From Streptomyces scopuliridis RB72 (lineage in GTDB: Bacteria > Actinomycetota > Actinomycetes > Streptomycetales > Streptomycetaceae), in the NCBI RefSeq assembly GCF_000718095.1, contig NZ_JOEI01000003.1, positions 186,001 to 250,000 of the forward strand: 64,000 nucleotides of DNA. The letters run 5' to 3'. Made by a program: the position numbers and the translations under genes. The notes under the pieces were generated by a model. It saw nothing but the letters and a program-made list of their open reading frames with translations, was not told the origin of the DNA and searched no databases. Shown here piece after piece: positions 16,787 through 25,854 of this stretch; within the stretch, counting starts at the first letter, position 1; every line of letters starts with the position of its first letter.

Positions 16787-17001
16787 GACCTGGTCCTCCA
16801 CGACTCGCTGCCCCGGCTGGGCGGCCGACGCGTCATGGCCTGCGTAACGATGCAGTGTGGCGACGGGAAGGCTGTGAGCGCCCAGAAGTGCCTGAACGGG
16901 CCTCCAGTCCTCTGGTTGGTTGACGGCATGCGTCGTGACCGCTGGACCGTCTCCTCGTTGCTGGCGGCGGGGGCAATCATTCGCGGAAGTGAGGGCGCGG
17001 C

Positions 17002-17256
17002 ATGTACGGCGGCGGTGGTACTCCCTGGGGCAAGATCCACGCTGATCGCCGAGCGAGGGAAGCGCAGGACGAGACGTTTCGGGTGCGTGGCGAAGCGACT
17101 GCGTGGAAGTCGCGGGCTCAGGAGCTTGAGGCGCTGGTGTACGAGCTTGCCGACCAAGCTCATCCAGAGCATGCCCAGGAGGCACCTGGCTGCCGTTGCC
17201 GTGGTTGCTGCGGCGAGGTGCTGAAGGAGATTCGGGCTCGTCACCCAGTGACCTGA
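17002..17256 (+). CDS. Small hypothetical protein beside the tRNA site
   Basis: A protein of 84 residues from the ATG at 17002. The helical middle (DETFRVRGEATAWKSRAQEL) and a Cys-rich end (CRCRGCCGEVLKEIRARHP) look like a real small protein, possibly metal-binding. It is the last gene before the right attachment site and diverges from the ATPase operon. The ribosome site is weak. Function unknown. Confidence 0.45.
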   Translation: MYGGGGTPWGKIHADRRAREAQDETFRVRGEATAWKSRAQELEALVYELADQAHPEHAQEAPGCRCRGCCGEVLKEIRARHPVT

Positions 17257-17317
17257 TCCTTGGCGGAGGCGGCCGAAGCCTGTCCGTGGATGTCCACGGC
17301 CGTCCGCCTCGCGCAAC

Positions 17318-17336
17318 TGAGACCAAAACTGAGACC
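17318..17336 (+). promoter_or_regulatory. Paired TGAGACC repeat at the right end of the island
   Basis: TGAGACC at 17318-17324 and 17330-17336 (12-bp period), 63 bp before the tRNA-borne attachment core. It matches the pairs at 1790/1802 and 2025/2037. Candidate arm-type recombinase sites. Confidence 0.5.
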
Positions 17337-17344
17337 ACGCAACG

Positions 17345-17381
17345 ACGAAGGGTCCGACCGCTAAGCGGTCGGACCCTTCGT
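17345..17381. terminator. 17-bp perfect hairpin before tRNA-Ser
   Basis: Arms 17345-17361 and 17365-17381 are perfectly complementary with a TAA loop, followed by TTG. It lies downstream of the minus-strand tRNA-Ser and of the small plus-strand gene, so it can serve both. It is the counterpart of the hairpin at 1814-1853. Confidence 0.75.
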
Positions 17382-17399
17382 TTGCCCTGATGGGCGGGT

Positions 17400-17453
17400 G
17401 CGGAGGATACGAGATTCGAACTCGTGAGGGGTTGCCCCCAACACGCTTTCCAA
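17400..17453 (-). repeat. attR: tRNA-borne attachment core
   Basis: A 54-bp segment of tRNA-Ser(GGA) repeated at 1875-1928 with one mismatch. The tRNA stays intact because the element supplies or preserves the 3' end, as is normal for tRNA-targeting integrases. Confidence 0.85.
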
Positions 17454-17485
17454 GCGTGCGCCCTAGGCCACTAGGCGAATCCTCC
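17401..17485 (-). tRNA. tRNA-Ser(GGA)
   Basis: The reverse complement folds into an 85-nt class II tRNA. It has acceptor GGAGGAT with ATCCTCC, an anticodon stem CACGC/GCGTG around TTGGAAA (anticodon GGA), a long variable arm (GTTGGGGGCAACCCC) and T loop TTCGAAT. CCA is not encoded. Integration site of the island. Confidence 0.95.
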
Positions 17486-17559
17486 GCGGCAAACAATACA
17501 AGACGCCGGGGAGTGCTCGCGAACTCGATCCGGGCCTCCGGGATCGGGTACTGTGTGCG

Positions 17560-17650
17560 GAGCCCCTCACGTGGCGCTATCTGACTGAACTCCCCCAGGG
17601 CCGGAAGGCAGCAAGGGTAGGTCGGCTCTGGCGGGTGCGTGGGGGGCGCT
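17560..17650 (+). ncRNA. ffs: Signal recognition particle RNA (4.5S type)
   Basis: The apical domain is unmistakable: CAGGGCCGGAAGGCAGCAAGGGTAGG holds the GGAA tetraloop and the Ffh-binding internal loop. Flanking GCCCCTCACG and CGTGGGGGGC arms close the hairpin. The ends are approximate. This is the short bacterial SRP RNA that targets ribosomes making membrane proteins to FtsY and SecYEG. It stands between tRNA-Ser and dnaX, the usual Streptomyces order. Confidence 0.9.
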
Positions 17651-17707
17651 TGCGTTGGGGGTGGTGGTAGGGGGGCGTTGTCGTAGCGGGCCGATATCGT
17701 CGTAGGT

Positions 17708-20077
17708 GTGTCGTCCCTTGCGCTGTACCGCCGTTATCGCCCCGAGTCATTCGCCGAGGTCATCGGGCAGGAGCATGTCACTGACCCGCTGCAGCAGGCC
17801 CTGCGGAACAACCGGGTCAATCACGCGTACCTGTTCAGTGGGCCGCGTGGCTGTGGGAAGACGACCAGTGCGCGCATCCTCGCGCGCTGTCTGAACTGTG
17901 AGCAGGGGCCGACGCCGACGCCGTGCGGTGAGTGCCAGTCCTGCAAGGACCTGGCCAGGAACGGGCCGGGGTCCATCGATGTGATCGAGATCGACGCCGC
18001 GTCGCACGGAGGTGTGGACGATGCCCGTGATCTTCGCGAGAAGGCGTTCTTCGGGCCCGCGAGCAGTCGTTACAAGATCTACATCATCGACGAGGCGCAC
18101 ATGGTCACCTCGGCGGGGTTCAACGCTCTGCTGAAGGTGGTCGAGGAGCCGCCGGAGCATCTCAAGTTCATCTTCGCGACCACCGAGCCCGAGAAGGTCA
18201 TCGGCACGATCCGGTCGCGTACGCACCACTATCCGTTCCGGCTGGTCCCGCCGGGGACGCTGCGCGACTACCTCGGCGAGGTGTGCGGGAAGGAGCGGAT
18301 CCCGGTCGCGGACGGGGTGCTGCCGCTGGTCGTACGGGCCGGCGGCGGGTCCGTGCGTGACTCGATGTCCGTCATGGACCAGCTGCTCGCGGGCGCGGCC
18401 GAGGACGGTGTGACGTACGCCATGGCGACGGCCCTGCTCGGTTATACGGACGGGTCGCTGCTCGACGCGGTGATGGACGCGTTCGCGGCGGGGGACGGGG
18501 CCGCGGCGTTCGAGATCGTGGAGCAGGTCATCGAGGGCGGCAACGACCCGCGGCGCTTTGTCGCCGATCTGCTGGAGCGGCTGCGGGACCTGGTCATTCT
18601 GGCCGCCGTGCCGGACGCCGGGGAGAAGGGGCTGATCGACGCGCCCGCCGATGTCGTCGAGCGGATGCAGGCCCAGGCGTCGGTCTTCGGCGCGGCCGAG
18701 CTGAGCCGGGCGGCCGACCTGGTCAACACCGGGCTGACGGAAATGCGGGGGGCTACCTCACCCCGGCTTCAGCTGGAGCTGATCTGCGCGCGGGTGCTGC
18801 TGCCCGCGGCCTTCGACGACGAGCGGTCGGTTCAGGCACGGCTCGACCGGCTGGAGCGAGGGGCGGCCGCCGCCGCGTCGACCGCGGGGGCCGCGTTCTC
18901 GGCCGGGGGGCCCGGTCCCGCGACGGGGTACGTCCCCGGGCCCGGGGCTCACGCGCCCGTACCGCCCGCCATGCCCGTACCGGCCGCGCCCGCGCCCGTA
19001 CCGCCGGCCATGCCGCATGCCGCACCGGAGCCCGCCGCTCCGCCGCCCGCCGTGCCCCCGTCGGCCCCCGCTCCGGCCTCCGCCGCCGAGCCGCAGCGGC
19101 CCGGTGCCTGGCCCTCCGCCGCGCCGCCGGAGGCTCCGGGGCGCCGTCCCGGCGGCTGGCCCACCGCCTCGACTCCAGGGCAAGGGCAAGGACAGGGGCA
19201 GCCGGCCGCTCCGACGCCGGGACCGGCGGCACCCGCGCCGGCCGCTCCCCAGCCCGCTGCCGCCGCGCCGGCCCCCGGAATGACGCAGGGCGCAGGACAG
19301 GTACGGAACATGTGGCCCGACATCCTGGAGGCCGTGAAGAACCGCCGGCGCTTCACCTGGATCCTGCTCAGCCAGAACGCGCAGGTCGCGGGGTTCGACG
19401 GGACGACGCTCCAGGTCGGCTTCATCAACGCGGGCGCCCGCGACAACTTCACGAGCAGCGGCAGCGAGGACGTGCTCAAGCAGGCGCTCTCCGAGCAGTT
19501 CCATGTGCAGTGGAAGATCGAGGCGATCGTCGACCCGTCGGGCGGCACCGCCGGGCCCCCGGCGAGTGGCGGCGGAGGAGGCGGCGGCGGAGGAGGCGGT
19601 GGCGGTTACGGCGGCCCAGGCCCGGGCCAAGGCGCCGGAGGTGGCGGCTACGGCGGGGGCGCGGGCGGCCCCGGCGGCGCGGGCGCGCCCGGCTCCGGCG
19701 GCGGGTACGGAGGCGGCGGGTACGGGGGCGGTGGCGGTTACGGCGGTGCCCCCTCCGCCTCGAACGCCGCCTCGGCCGCCCCGCAGGCACAGCACCCCGC
19801 CCAGCCCGCGCACTCTTCGCAGTCGTCGGCCGCCCCCGCGTCCCAGGCCCCGAGCGGTCCCGGTACGGCGCGACCCGAGCCGCAGCGCCAGAACGGACCC
19901 GACCGCTCGGACCGGCCGGACAACAGACCCGTCGCGCCCGCGAAGCCGCCGGTGGCACCGGAGGACGACATTCCGGAGGAGGACGATCCGGACCTCGTCG
20001 ACTCCGCGCTCTCCGGCCATGAACTGATTGTGCGCGAGCTGGGAGCGACGGTTGTGGAGGAATACACAAACGAATAG
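17708..20077 (+). CDS. dnaX: DNA polymerase III subunit gamma/tau
   Basis: A protein of 789 residues that acts as ATPase of the clamp loader, placing the sliding clamp on DNA at the replication fork. The AAA+ part has Walker A GPRGCGKTT at 45-53, a Cys cluster at 61-79 that binds zinc, and IDEAHM. Residues about 390-520 and 610-690 are low-complexity Pro/Ala and Gly stretches. Between them lies a conserved domain (NMWPDILEAVKNRRRFTWIL). The GTG at 17708 starts MSSLALYRRYRP, a standard DnaX beginning. I saw no convincing internal slippery site for a short gamma form. Confidence 0.95.
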   Translation: MSSLALYRRYRPESFAEVIGQEHVTDPLQQALRNNRVNHAYLFSGPRGCGKTTSARILARCLNCEQGPTPTPCGECQSCKDLARNGPGSIDVIEIDAASHGGVDDARDLREKAFFGPASSRYKIYIIDEAHMVTSAGFNALLKVVEEPPEHLKFIFATTEPEKVIGTIRSRTHHYPFRLVPPGTLRDYLGEVCGKERIPVADGVLPLVVRAGGGSVRDSMSVMDQLLAGAAEDGVTYAMATALLGYTDGSLLDAVMDAFAAGDGAAAFEIVEQVIEGGNDPRRFVADLLERLRDLVILAAVPDAGEKGLIDAPADVVERMQAQASVFGAAELSRAADLVNTGLTEMRGATSPRLQLELICARVLLPAAFDDERSVQARLDRLERGAAAAASTAGAAFSAGGPGPATGYVPGPGAHAPVPPAMPVPAAPAPVPPAMPHAAPEPAAPPPAVPPSAPAPASAAEPQRPGAWPSAAPPEAPGRRPGGWPTASTPGQGQGQGQPAAPTPGPAAPAPAAPQPAAAAPAPGMTQGAGQVRNMWPDILEAVKNRRRFTWILLSQNAQVAGFDGTTLQVGFINAGARDNFTSSGSEDVLKQALSEQFHVQWKIEAIVDPSGGTAGPPASGGGGGGGGGGGGGYGGPGPGQGAGGGGYGGGAGGPGGAGAPGSGGGYGGGGYGGGGGYGGAPSASNAASAAPQAQHPAQPAHSSQSSAAPASQAPSGPGTARPEPQRQNGPDRSDRPDNRPVAPAKPPVAPEDDIPEEDDPDLVDSALSGHELIVRELGATVVEEYTNE

Positions 20078-20149
20078 CGGTCCGTCTTTCGGCGGCCCGT
20101 CCAAGGCCCGCACACGGAGCGGCGCTCTGTCCCGGCTAGGCTGCCCCTC

Positions 20150-21427
20150 GTGAAGGTCCTTGTCATCGGCGGCGGCGCCCGCGAACACGCCCTGTGCCGC
20201 TCTCTCTCCCTCGACCCCGAGGTCACCGCTCTGCACTGCGCGCCCGGCAACGCCGGCATCGCCGAGGTGGCCGAGCTGCACCCGGTGGACGCGCTGGACG
20301 GTACGGCCGTGGCCCGCCTCGCCACCGAGCTGGAGGCCGGGCTCGTCGTCGTCGGGCCCGAGGCGCCGCTGGTGGCCGGGGTCGCCGACGCCGTACGGGG
20401 TGCGGGCATCCCGTGCTTCGGCCCGTCCCGGGAGGCGGCCGAGCTGGAGGGCTCCAAGGCCTTCGCCAAGGCTGTGATGGCGGCGGCGAACGTTCCGACG
20501 GCCCGTAGTTACGTCTGCACCACCCCCGAGCAGATCGACGAAGCGCTCGACGCCTTCGGCCCGCCGTACGTCGTCAAGGACGACGGACTGGCCGCCGGGA
20601 AGGGCGTCGTCGTGACCGCGGATCTCGCCGTGGCGCGCGAGCACGCGCTCGGCTGCGACCGTGTCGTCATCGAGGAGTTCCTCGACGGCCCCGAGGTCTC
20701 GCTCTTCGCCATCACCGACGGCGAGACGGTCCTTCCGCTCCAGCCCGCGCAGGACTTCAAGCGCGCCCTCGACAACGACGAGGGCCCCAACACGGGCGGC
20801 ATGGGCGCGTACTCCCCGCTCCCGTGGGCCGACCCCAAGCTGGTGGACGAGGTCCTGGAGACCGTTCTCCAGCCGACGGTCAACGAACTGCGCCGCCGCG
20901 GTACGCCCTTCTCGGGGCTGCTGTACGCGGGCCTCGCGATCACCGGACGCGGCGTGCGGGTCATCGAGTTCAACGCCCGCTTCGGCGACCCCGAGACGCA
21001 GGTGGTCCTGGCCAGGCTCAAGACGCCGCTGGCCCGGGTCCTGCTGGCGGCGGCGGAGGGCGACCTCGCCGTGCTGCCCCCGCTGACCTGGCGCGACGAC
21101 GCGGCGGTCACGGTGGTCGTCGCCTCGCACAACTACCCGGACACGCCGCGCACCGGCGACCCGATCGCGGGCCTCGCAGAGATCGCGGAACAGGATGCCC
21201 CCGACGCGTACGTCCTGCACGCCGGCACCCGGCGCGACGGTGACACGGTCGTGAGCGCCGGCGGTCGCGTGCTGTCGGTGACGGCGACGGGCAAGGACCT
21301 GACGCAGGCGCGGGAGCGCGCGTACACGGCGGTCCGCCGTATCCGTCTGGCGGGCTCCCAGCACCGTACGGACATCGCCCGCGAGGCCGCCGAGACCGCG
21401 GAGGCCGCGGAGGCCGCGGGAGCCTGA
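20150..21427 (+). CDS. purD: Phosphoribosylamine-glycine ligase (GAR synthetase)
   Basis: A protein of 425 residues that joins glycine to phosphoribosylamine using ATP, the second step of purine synthesis. The N-terminal fold starts KVLVIGGGAREHAL. The ATP-grasp region includes PYVVKDDGLAAGKGVVV and the metal-binding end VIEFNARFGDPETQ. Length is normal for the family. The GTG at 20150 places the glycine motif at the very N-terminus. It lies 72 bp after dnaX and is followed by a terminator. The other purine genes are spread over the next 19 kb. Confidence 0.95.
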   Translation: MKVLVIGGGAREHALCRSLSLDPEVTALHCAPGNAGIAEVAELHPVDALDGTAVARLATELEAGLVVVGPEAPLVAGVADAVRGAGIPCFGPSREAAELEGSKAFAKAVMAAANVPTARSYVCTTPEQIDEALDAFGPPYVVKDDGLAAGKGVVVTADLAVAREHALGCDRVVIEEFLDGPEVSLFAITDGETVLPLQPAQDFKRALDNDEGPNTGGMGAYSPLPWADPKLVDEVLETVLQPTVNELRRRGTPFSGLLYAGLAITGRGVRVIEFNARFGDPETQVVLARLKTPLARVLLAAAEGDLAVLPPLTWRDDAAVTVVVASHNYPDTPRTGDPIAGLAEIAEQDAPDAYVLHAGTRRDGDTVVSAGGRVLSVTATGKDLTQARERAYTAVRRIRLAGSQHRTDIAREAAETAEAAEAAGA

Positions 21428-21775
21428 TCCGACCCGGCCTGGCCGGATCTCTTGCGGGCGGGCGCCCGCTGTCCTCGGGACGGCGGGCGCCCGTTCGTCT
21501 TTCCCGCTCCTCCCGCTTCTTCCCGCTTCTCCGGCTCTCCCGCACCGCTCTCCGGCTCTCCCGCACCGCCCGAACGCACCCGTCAGCAGCTTTGCCCAAA
21601 GCCATTCCATCGAGTGACCGTTGGGCCATCCGGATGACGGGTCTCCAGGGTCCAACTAGGGTGCGGCGCAGGCGTTCCGGCACTTGGCCCCATCGGCATT
21701 GCGATGTCAGTGGCGGGTGCCACAGTGGGGGAGTGAGCAACGCAGGCCGCAGGGCAGAGGGGGTGATGTCCGACC
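21428..21775. other. Intergenic region with a tandem duplication
   Basis: 348 bp without a gene. Apart from the purD terminator it holds a 20-nt unit repeated at 21529-21548 and 21550-21569 (CTCCGGCTCTCCCGCACCGC). It must also contain the promoter of the gene at 21776. No operator is recognised. Confidence 0.5.
21459..21493. terminator. Hairpin terminator after purD
   Basis: Arms of about 16 bp (CGGGCGCCCGC-T-GTCC and its complement with one mismatched pair) around TCG, followed by TTCGTCTTTCC. It ends the dnaX-purD side of the cluster. Confidence 0.7.
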
Positions 21776-23842
21776 ATGTCCGGTTCCGGTATCGGTGAGG
21801 AGATGGGTGCTCAGGGCGCCCGTGTACGGGCTCTCGCCGTGCTGCGCATCCGCAGCAGGGCGCTGGCCGTGGCGCTGCTGCCCGCCGCCGTCGCCGTCGT
21901 ACTGCTCGTCGGCGGGGCCACGGGGCGCCTCGGCGGCGGAGGCTGGGACATCGCGCGCTGGGCCGTGACGGGCTTCGCGCTCGTCGTGCTGCTGCTCGCG
22001 GGCGCCGTCGCCGCCGTGGTCGCCCGCGCCAGGCCCGCGCTGAGCCCGACCGTCCCGGTCACCGAGAAGGCCGCCCCCGATCTCTACCGGCTGGTGCGCG
22101 ATCTCGCGGAGCGGCTCGACGTGCCCGCCCCCTCCGCCATAGCGCTGACCCCGGACTGCGACAGCTGGCTGGAGGACCGTACGCATCCGGCGCACGCCGA
22201 GGCGCTCTCGGGTACGCGCCCGGACGCATATGCGCATCCGCGCGCGCTGTCCGGCTTCGGCGGCGGCCGTCGGCGCGCCGCCCGGCGGATCCCGGCCGCC
22301 CCCGTCCTCGTGATCGGTTCGCCCTTCCTGTGGTGGATGCGGGTCGCGGAGCTGCGCGCCGTGCTCGCCCCCGTCGTGGCGGGTACGGGGCCCTCGGCGC
22401 ATCCGGACATAGCCGCGGCCCGCCGGTTCGTCCGGGGGCTGGACGCGGCGGTGGCCGTCGCGTCCCGGCCGGGCCTGGGGCCGATACGACGCATGGCGCT
22501 GGGCTTTGTCGGCCGGGTCGCCAAGCTGCTGCTGCGCGGCTGCGGTGAGCATGCCGCGCTGATGGAGCGTGGCGTCGCGGCGGCCGCGTCCGAGCGCGCG
22601 CAGGCGGTGGACTACGGTCTGCGGATCGTAGCCCAGGAGCAGGTGGGCCTCGCGTACGCGGGCTGGGACCGGCTGCTGACCAGGGTCGCGCTGCCCGCGT
22701 GGCGCATGGGCCGCTGGCCCTCCCGGCTGGACGCCGGCGTGGTGTCAGCGCTCACCGAGCTGTCCCGCCGCGACCGCCTCGCCGAGGGTTTCGCCTCCCG
22801 GCTCGGCGAGCGTCCCGCCTGCGATCTGCTCGAAGAACCGGGCGTGGTCGACGAGGCGGCCTCCCTGCTGGCCGCCCGCCTCTTCCACGGCGGTCCGGCC
22901 GAGGCGGGCCCGGACTGGTCCCCGGTGGACTGGCAGCAGTATCCGGAAGAGGTGGTCGACCGTAAGTGGCGTACGGAAGCGGCCAGGCTGCACCGTGTCC
23001 TCGACACCATGGGGGTACGGCGCTCCGCCGACCCCGCGGGCTCCGCCCTGAGCCCTGGCCCGACCCTGGAAAGGGTCATCGACCACCTCTCCCGGCACGA
23101 TGCCGGTACGGGCGGTCCTACCGGAACCGGCGGTCCTACCGGAACGGGTGGCCCTACCGGAACGGGTGGCCCCACCGGAACGTGCGGCCCCACCGGGATC
23201 AACGGACTCACTGGCTCCAATAACTCCACCACGGCCGACGAGGCGAGTGGAACCGTCGGGCCCGGCCACCCCGCCGGAACCCCCGAAACCCCCGGCGCCC
23301 CCGGAAGCCACGGGCCTGCCGGAACCCCCGGCGCCCCCGGCGCCCCCGGAACCCCCGGTGCCCCCGGAACCCCCGGCGCCCCCGGAAGCCACGGGCCTGC
23401 CGGAACACCCGGACCCCCCGGAACCGCCAGGACCGGCGAGGTCAGTGAGGCCGGCGACGCCCTGGCCGCCGGCATCAGTGCGGAGCTCGCCCGCGAAGAG
23501 GCAGCCGCCGCCCCGGCCGCCCCGGCCGAGGCCGCGAGCGACGCGCTCGCGCTCTGGGGCACCGACCCGCTGCCCCTCTTCCCGCTCCAGCCGCCCCGCA
23601 GCGGCCGTGAACTGCTCGCCGACCATGTCACGGCGATGGTCTGCTGCTCCGCCGTCGATACGGCGGGCGCCGTGCCCGGCCTCGACTGGCTCGACGGCCC
23701 GGCCCTCCTGATCGACGGCGAGCGCCGCGCGGATCTGGGCGGGCGCGTCCTCAGCCTGGTCGAGGGCGGCGACGCCGAGCCGCTCCGTTCGTGGCTGACG
23801 TCGCTCGGCGTACGGGCCGAGAAGCCCGTGCGCCTCGTGTGA
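21776..23842 (+). CDS. Membrane protein with degenerate M48-like domain and collagen-like repeats
   Basis: A protein of 688 residues. Two membrane segments lie near residues 25-45 and 58-84. Next comes a region laid out like an M48/HtpX peptidase (LYRLVRDLAERLDVPAPSAI; APVLVIGSPFLW; VAELRAVLAPVVAGTGPSAHPD). Where M48 enzymes have AHELGH, this protein has APVVAG, so the zinc site is gone and it is probably not a protease. Residues about 442-480 and 503-547 are Gly-Pro repeats (GTGGPT, GAPGTP) resembling collagen. A C-terminal domain without known motif follows. Its function is unknown; it may be a membrane scaffold. Confidence 0.7.
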   Translation: MSGSGIGEEMGAQGARVRALAVLRIRSRALAVALLPAAVAVVLLVGGATGRLGGGGWDIARWAVTGFALVVLLLAGAVAAVVARARPALSPTVPVTEKAAPDLYRLVRDLAERLDVPAPSAIALTPDCDSWLEDRTHPAHAEALSGTRPDAYAHPRALSGFGGGRRRAARRIPAAPVLVIGSPFLWWMRVAELRAVLAPVVAGTGPSAHPDIAAARRFVRGLDAAVAVASRPGLGPIRRMALGFVGRVAKLLLRGCGEHAALMERGVAAAASERAQAVDYGLRIVAQEQVGLAYAGWDRLLTRVALPAWRMGRWPSRLDAGVVSALTELSRRDRLAEGFASRLGERPACDLLEEPGVVDEAASLLAARLFHGGPAEAGPDWSPVDWQQYPEEVVDRKWRTEAARLHRVLDTMGVRRSADPAGSALSPGPTLERVIDHLSRHDAGTGGPTGTGGPTGTGGPTGTGGPTGTCGPTGINGLTGSNNSTTADEASGTVGPGHPAGTPETPGAPGSHGPAGTPGAPGAPGTPGAPGTPGAPGSHGPAGTPGPPGTARTGEVSEAGDALAAGISAELAREEAAAAPAAPAEAASDALALWGTDPLPLFPLQPPRSGRELLADHVTAMVCCSAVDTAGAVPGLDWLDGPALLIDGERRADLGGRVLSLVEGGDAEPLRSWLTSLGVRAEKPVRLV
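23101..23424 (+). repeat. Coding tandem repeats (Gly-Pro-Thr and Gly-Ala-Pro)
   Basis: At 23101-23220 an 18-bp unit (close to GGCGGTCCTACCGGAACC) repeats about five times. At 23272-23424 the units are 9 bp (GGCGCCCCC-GGA type), including two copies of a GSHGPAGTPG block. All lie in frame within the gene at 21776. They are prone to length change by slippage. Confidence 0.75.
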
Positions 23843-24193
23843 GCCCCACCACACACCCCCACGCGCCACCCGGCACCACCCGCCAAAGCCCGGCGCCGCC
23901 CGCCAAAGCCCGGCGCCGCCCCCGTACCTGCCTCTTACCACCTCATCGACCGCGATCGCGGACCATCCCTTATCACACCGTGAATCACCATTGTCGCGTT
24001 CCGTTAAGGTTAATTCGCAACGAACGGTGACGGAGTGCGTGCGTAATGTGATGTGCTGGGGGTCGCCGCTTACACCCGACCGCTTCACCGGCCGGATAAA
24101 CGGTCGTATCACCGGCGCGTCGGTGCTCGCGTCGGCGCATTTGTCAACGGTCGTGCCACCTGATGGCGCGGGGGCTCGGAGGAGGGGCGCACC
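23843..24193. other. Intergenic region before the dimethylformamidase-like gene
   Basis: 351 bp without a gene. A 20-bp unit (CGCCAAAGCCCGGCGCCGCC) is repeated in tandem at 23881-23900 and 23901-23920. A lower-GC stretch at about 23980-24050 (GTTAAGGTTAATTCGC) is the likely promoter zone for the next gene. Confidence 0.45.
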
Positions 24194-25699
24194 ATGGGGG
24201 CGGACCAGATCCGGCGGTGGGAATCGGGCGCGCTCGCCCACGCGGTCAGCGATCCCTTCGGCCAGGGCCCGCTGCCCTGGCTGCGCGGCAGCGAGAACTA
24301 CTTCGACGACACCGGCCATGTCGTCCCCTGGTACGCCGATCCGAATCTGGGCAGCGGCAGCCAGGGCAACCACGCCGGTTACGGCCACCACGGCGGCAGC
24401 GCCGGCAGCGGTGGCACCCGTACCGCCGATGACGTACGGCGTCAGATCAAGGGCTTCGCGTCCACCGGCGCCGTCGCCCCCGGCGAAGCCATCGACTTCC
24501 ATGTCACCGTCGACCCGCCCCAGCAGTTCTCGGTCGACATTTACCGGATCGGGCATTACGGCGGCGACGGCGCCCGCAAGATCATCACCAGTCCCCGGCT
24601 CTCCGGGATCGTTCAGCCGCCCCCGCTCGCCGCCGACCGGACCGTCTCCTGCCATCACTGGTGGCTCTCCTGGCGGCTCCAGATCCCGGAGTTCTGGGCG
24701 CTCGGCGCCTATGTCGCCGTCCTCACGACGGTCGACGGCTACCGCTCCCACATCCCCTTCACGGTCCGCGACAGCCACCCCGCCGACCTGCTTCTGCTCC
24801 TCCCCGACATCACCTGGCAGGCGTACAACCTCTACCCCGAGGACGGCCACACCGGCGCCAGCCTCTACCACGCCTGGGACGAGCAGGGCCGGCTCCTCGG
24901 CGAGCAGGACGCCGCCACGACCGTCTCCTTCGACCGTCCCTACGCGGGCGCGGGGCTGCCCCTCCATGTCGGCCACGCCTACGACTTCATCCGCTGGGCC
25001 GAGCGGTACGGCTACGACCTCGCGTACGCCGACACCCGCGATCTGCACGCGGGCCGCGTCGACCCCAGCCGCTACCGGGGCCTGGTCTTCCCCGGCCATG
25101 ACGAGTACTGGTCCGTCCCCATGCGCCGGACCGTCGAGGCCGCGCGCGACGGCGGCACCTCACTGGTCTTCCTCTCCGCCAACACGATGTACTGGCAGGT
25201 GGAGTTGGGGCCCTCGGCCTCCGGCGTCCCGGACCGGCTGCTCACCTGCCGCAAGCGCCGCGGCCCGGGCCGGCCCGCGCTCTGGCGCGAGGTGGACAGG
25301 CCGGAGCAGCAGCTGCTCGGAATCCAGTACGCGGGCCGCGTCCCCGAGCCGCGCCCCCTGGTCGTACGGAACGCCGACCACTGGCTCTGGGAAGCCACCG
25401 GCGCGACGGAGGGCGACGAGATCGAGGGTCTCGTCGCGGGTGAGGCGGACCGTTACTTCCCGCGCACCGCACTCCCCGACCACCAGGACCGCATCCTGCT
25501 CGCGCACTCCCCGTACCGCGATCTCGACAACAGCCGGCGCCACCAGGAGACCTCGCTCTACCGCGCCCCGTCCGGCGCGCTCGTCTTCGCGTCGGGGACC
25601 TTCGCCTGGTCCCCGGCGCTGGACCGGCCCGGCCATGTGGACCCCCGTATCCAGCGCGCGACGGCCAACCTCCTGGACCGGATCTGCAAGCGGGACTGA
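24194..25699 (+). CDS. N,N-dimethylformamidase beta-subunit-like protein
   Basis: A protein of 501 residues. The middle and C-terminal parts have the pattern of the large subunit of N,N-dimethylformamidase: SVDIYRIGHYGGDGAR, LLLLPDITWQAYNLYPEDG, YRGLVFPGHDEYWS and LSANTMYWQVEL. The DMF enzyme has a small alpha partner that is not seen here, so the substrate is probably different; amide hydrolysis is inferred from family only. GGAGGGG precedes the ATG at 24194. No signal peptide is visible. It stands alone between the M48-like gene and purC. Confidence 0.75.
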   Translation: MGADQIRRWESGALAHAVSDPFGQGPLPWLRGSENYFDDTGHVVPWYADPNLGSGSQGNHAGYGHHGGSAGSGGTRTADDVRRQIKGFASTGAVAPGEAIDFHVTVDPPQQFSVDIYRIGHYGGDGARKIITSPRLSGIVQPPPLAADRTVSCHHWWLSWRLQIPEFWALGAYVAVLTTVDGYRSHIPFTVRDSHPADLLLLLPDITWQAYNLYPEDGHTGASLYHAWDEQGRLLGEQDAATTVSFDRPYAGAGLPLHVGHAYDFIRWAERYGYDLAYADTRDLHAGRVDPSRYRGLVFPGHDEYWSVPMRRTVEAARDGGTSLVFLSANTMYWQVELGPSASGVPDRLLTCRKRRGPGRPALWREVDRPEQQLLGIQYAGRVPEPRPLVVRNADHWLWEATGATEGDEIEGLVAGEADRYFPRTALPDHQDRILLAHSPYRDLDNSRRHQETSLYRAPSGALVFASGTFAWSPALDRPGHVDPRIQRATANLLDRICKRD

Positions 25700-25854
25700 C
25701 GGGACTGACACGGGACTGACAGGGGACTGAACGGCGCGCGCGGCCCCGCGCCGACACTCCTGAACGGCGCGCGGCACCCCTGCGAGCTGGGACTTCCGGC
25801 ATACGGGAGAATCGAGGCGATCTCTCAGATCGGACAGAACCACGGGGAGGAACC

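Noticed and set aside
19567..19745. Gly-rich repeat of dnaX as a programmed frameshift site
   Set aside because: I saw no A-rich slippery heptamer followed by a hairpin as in E. coli dnaX. The Gly run is explained as a disordered linker.
18758..21655. Long minus-strand open frame opposite dnaX and purD
   Set aside because: It spans two well-supported genes and their gap, with a low-complexity product.
23101..23424. Tandem repeats as a CRISPR array
   Set aside because: Units are 9-18 bp, without spacers, in frame and coding for Gly-Pro repeats. No Cas genes are present.
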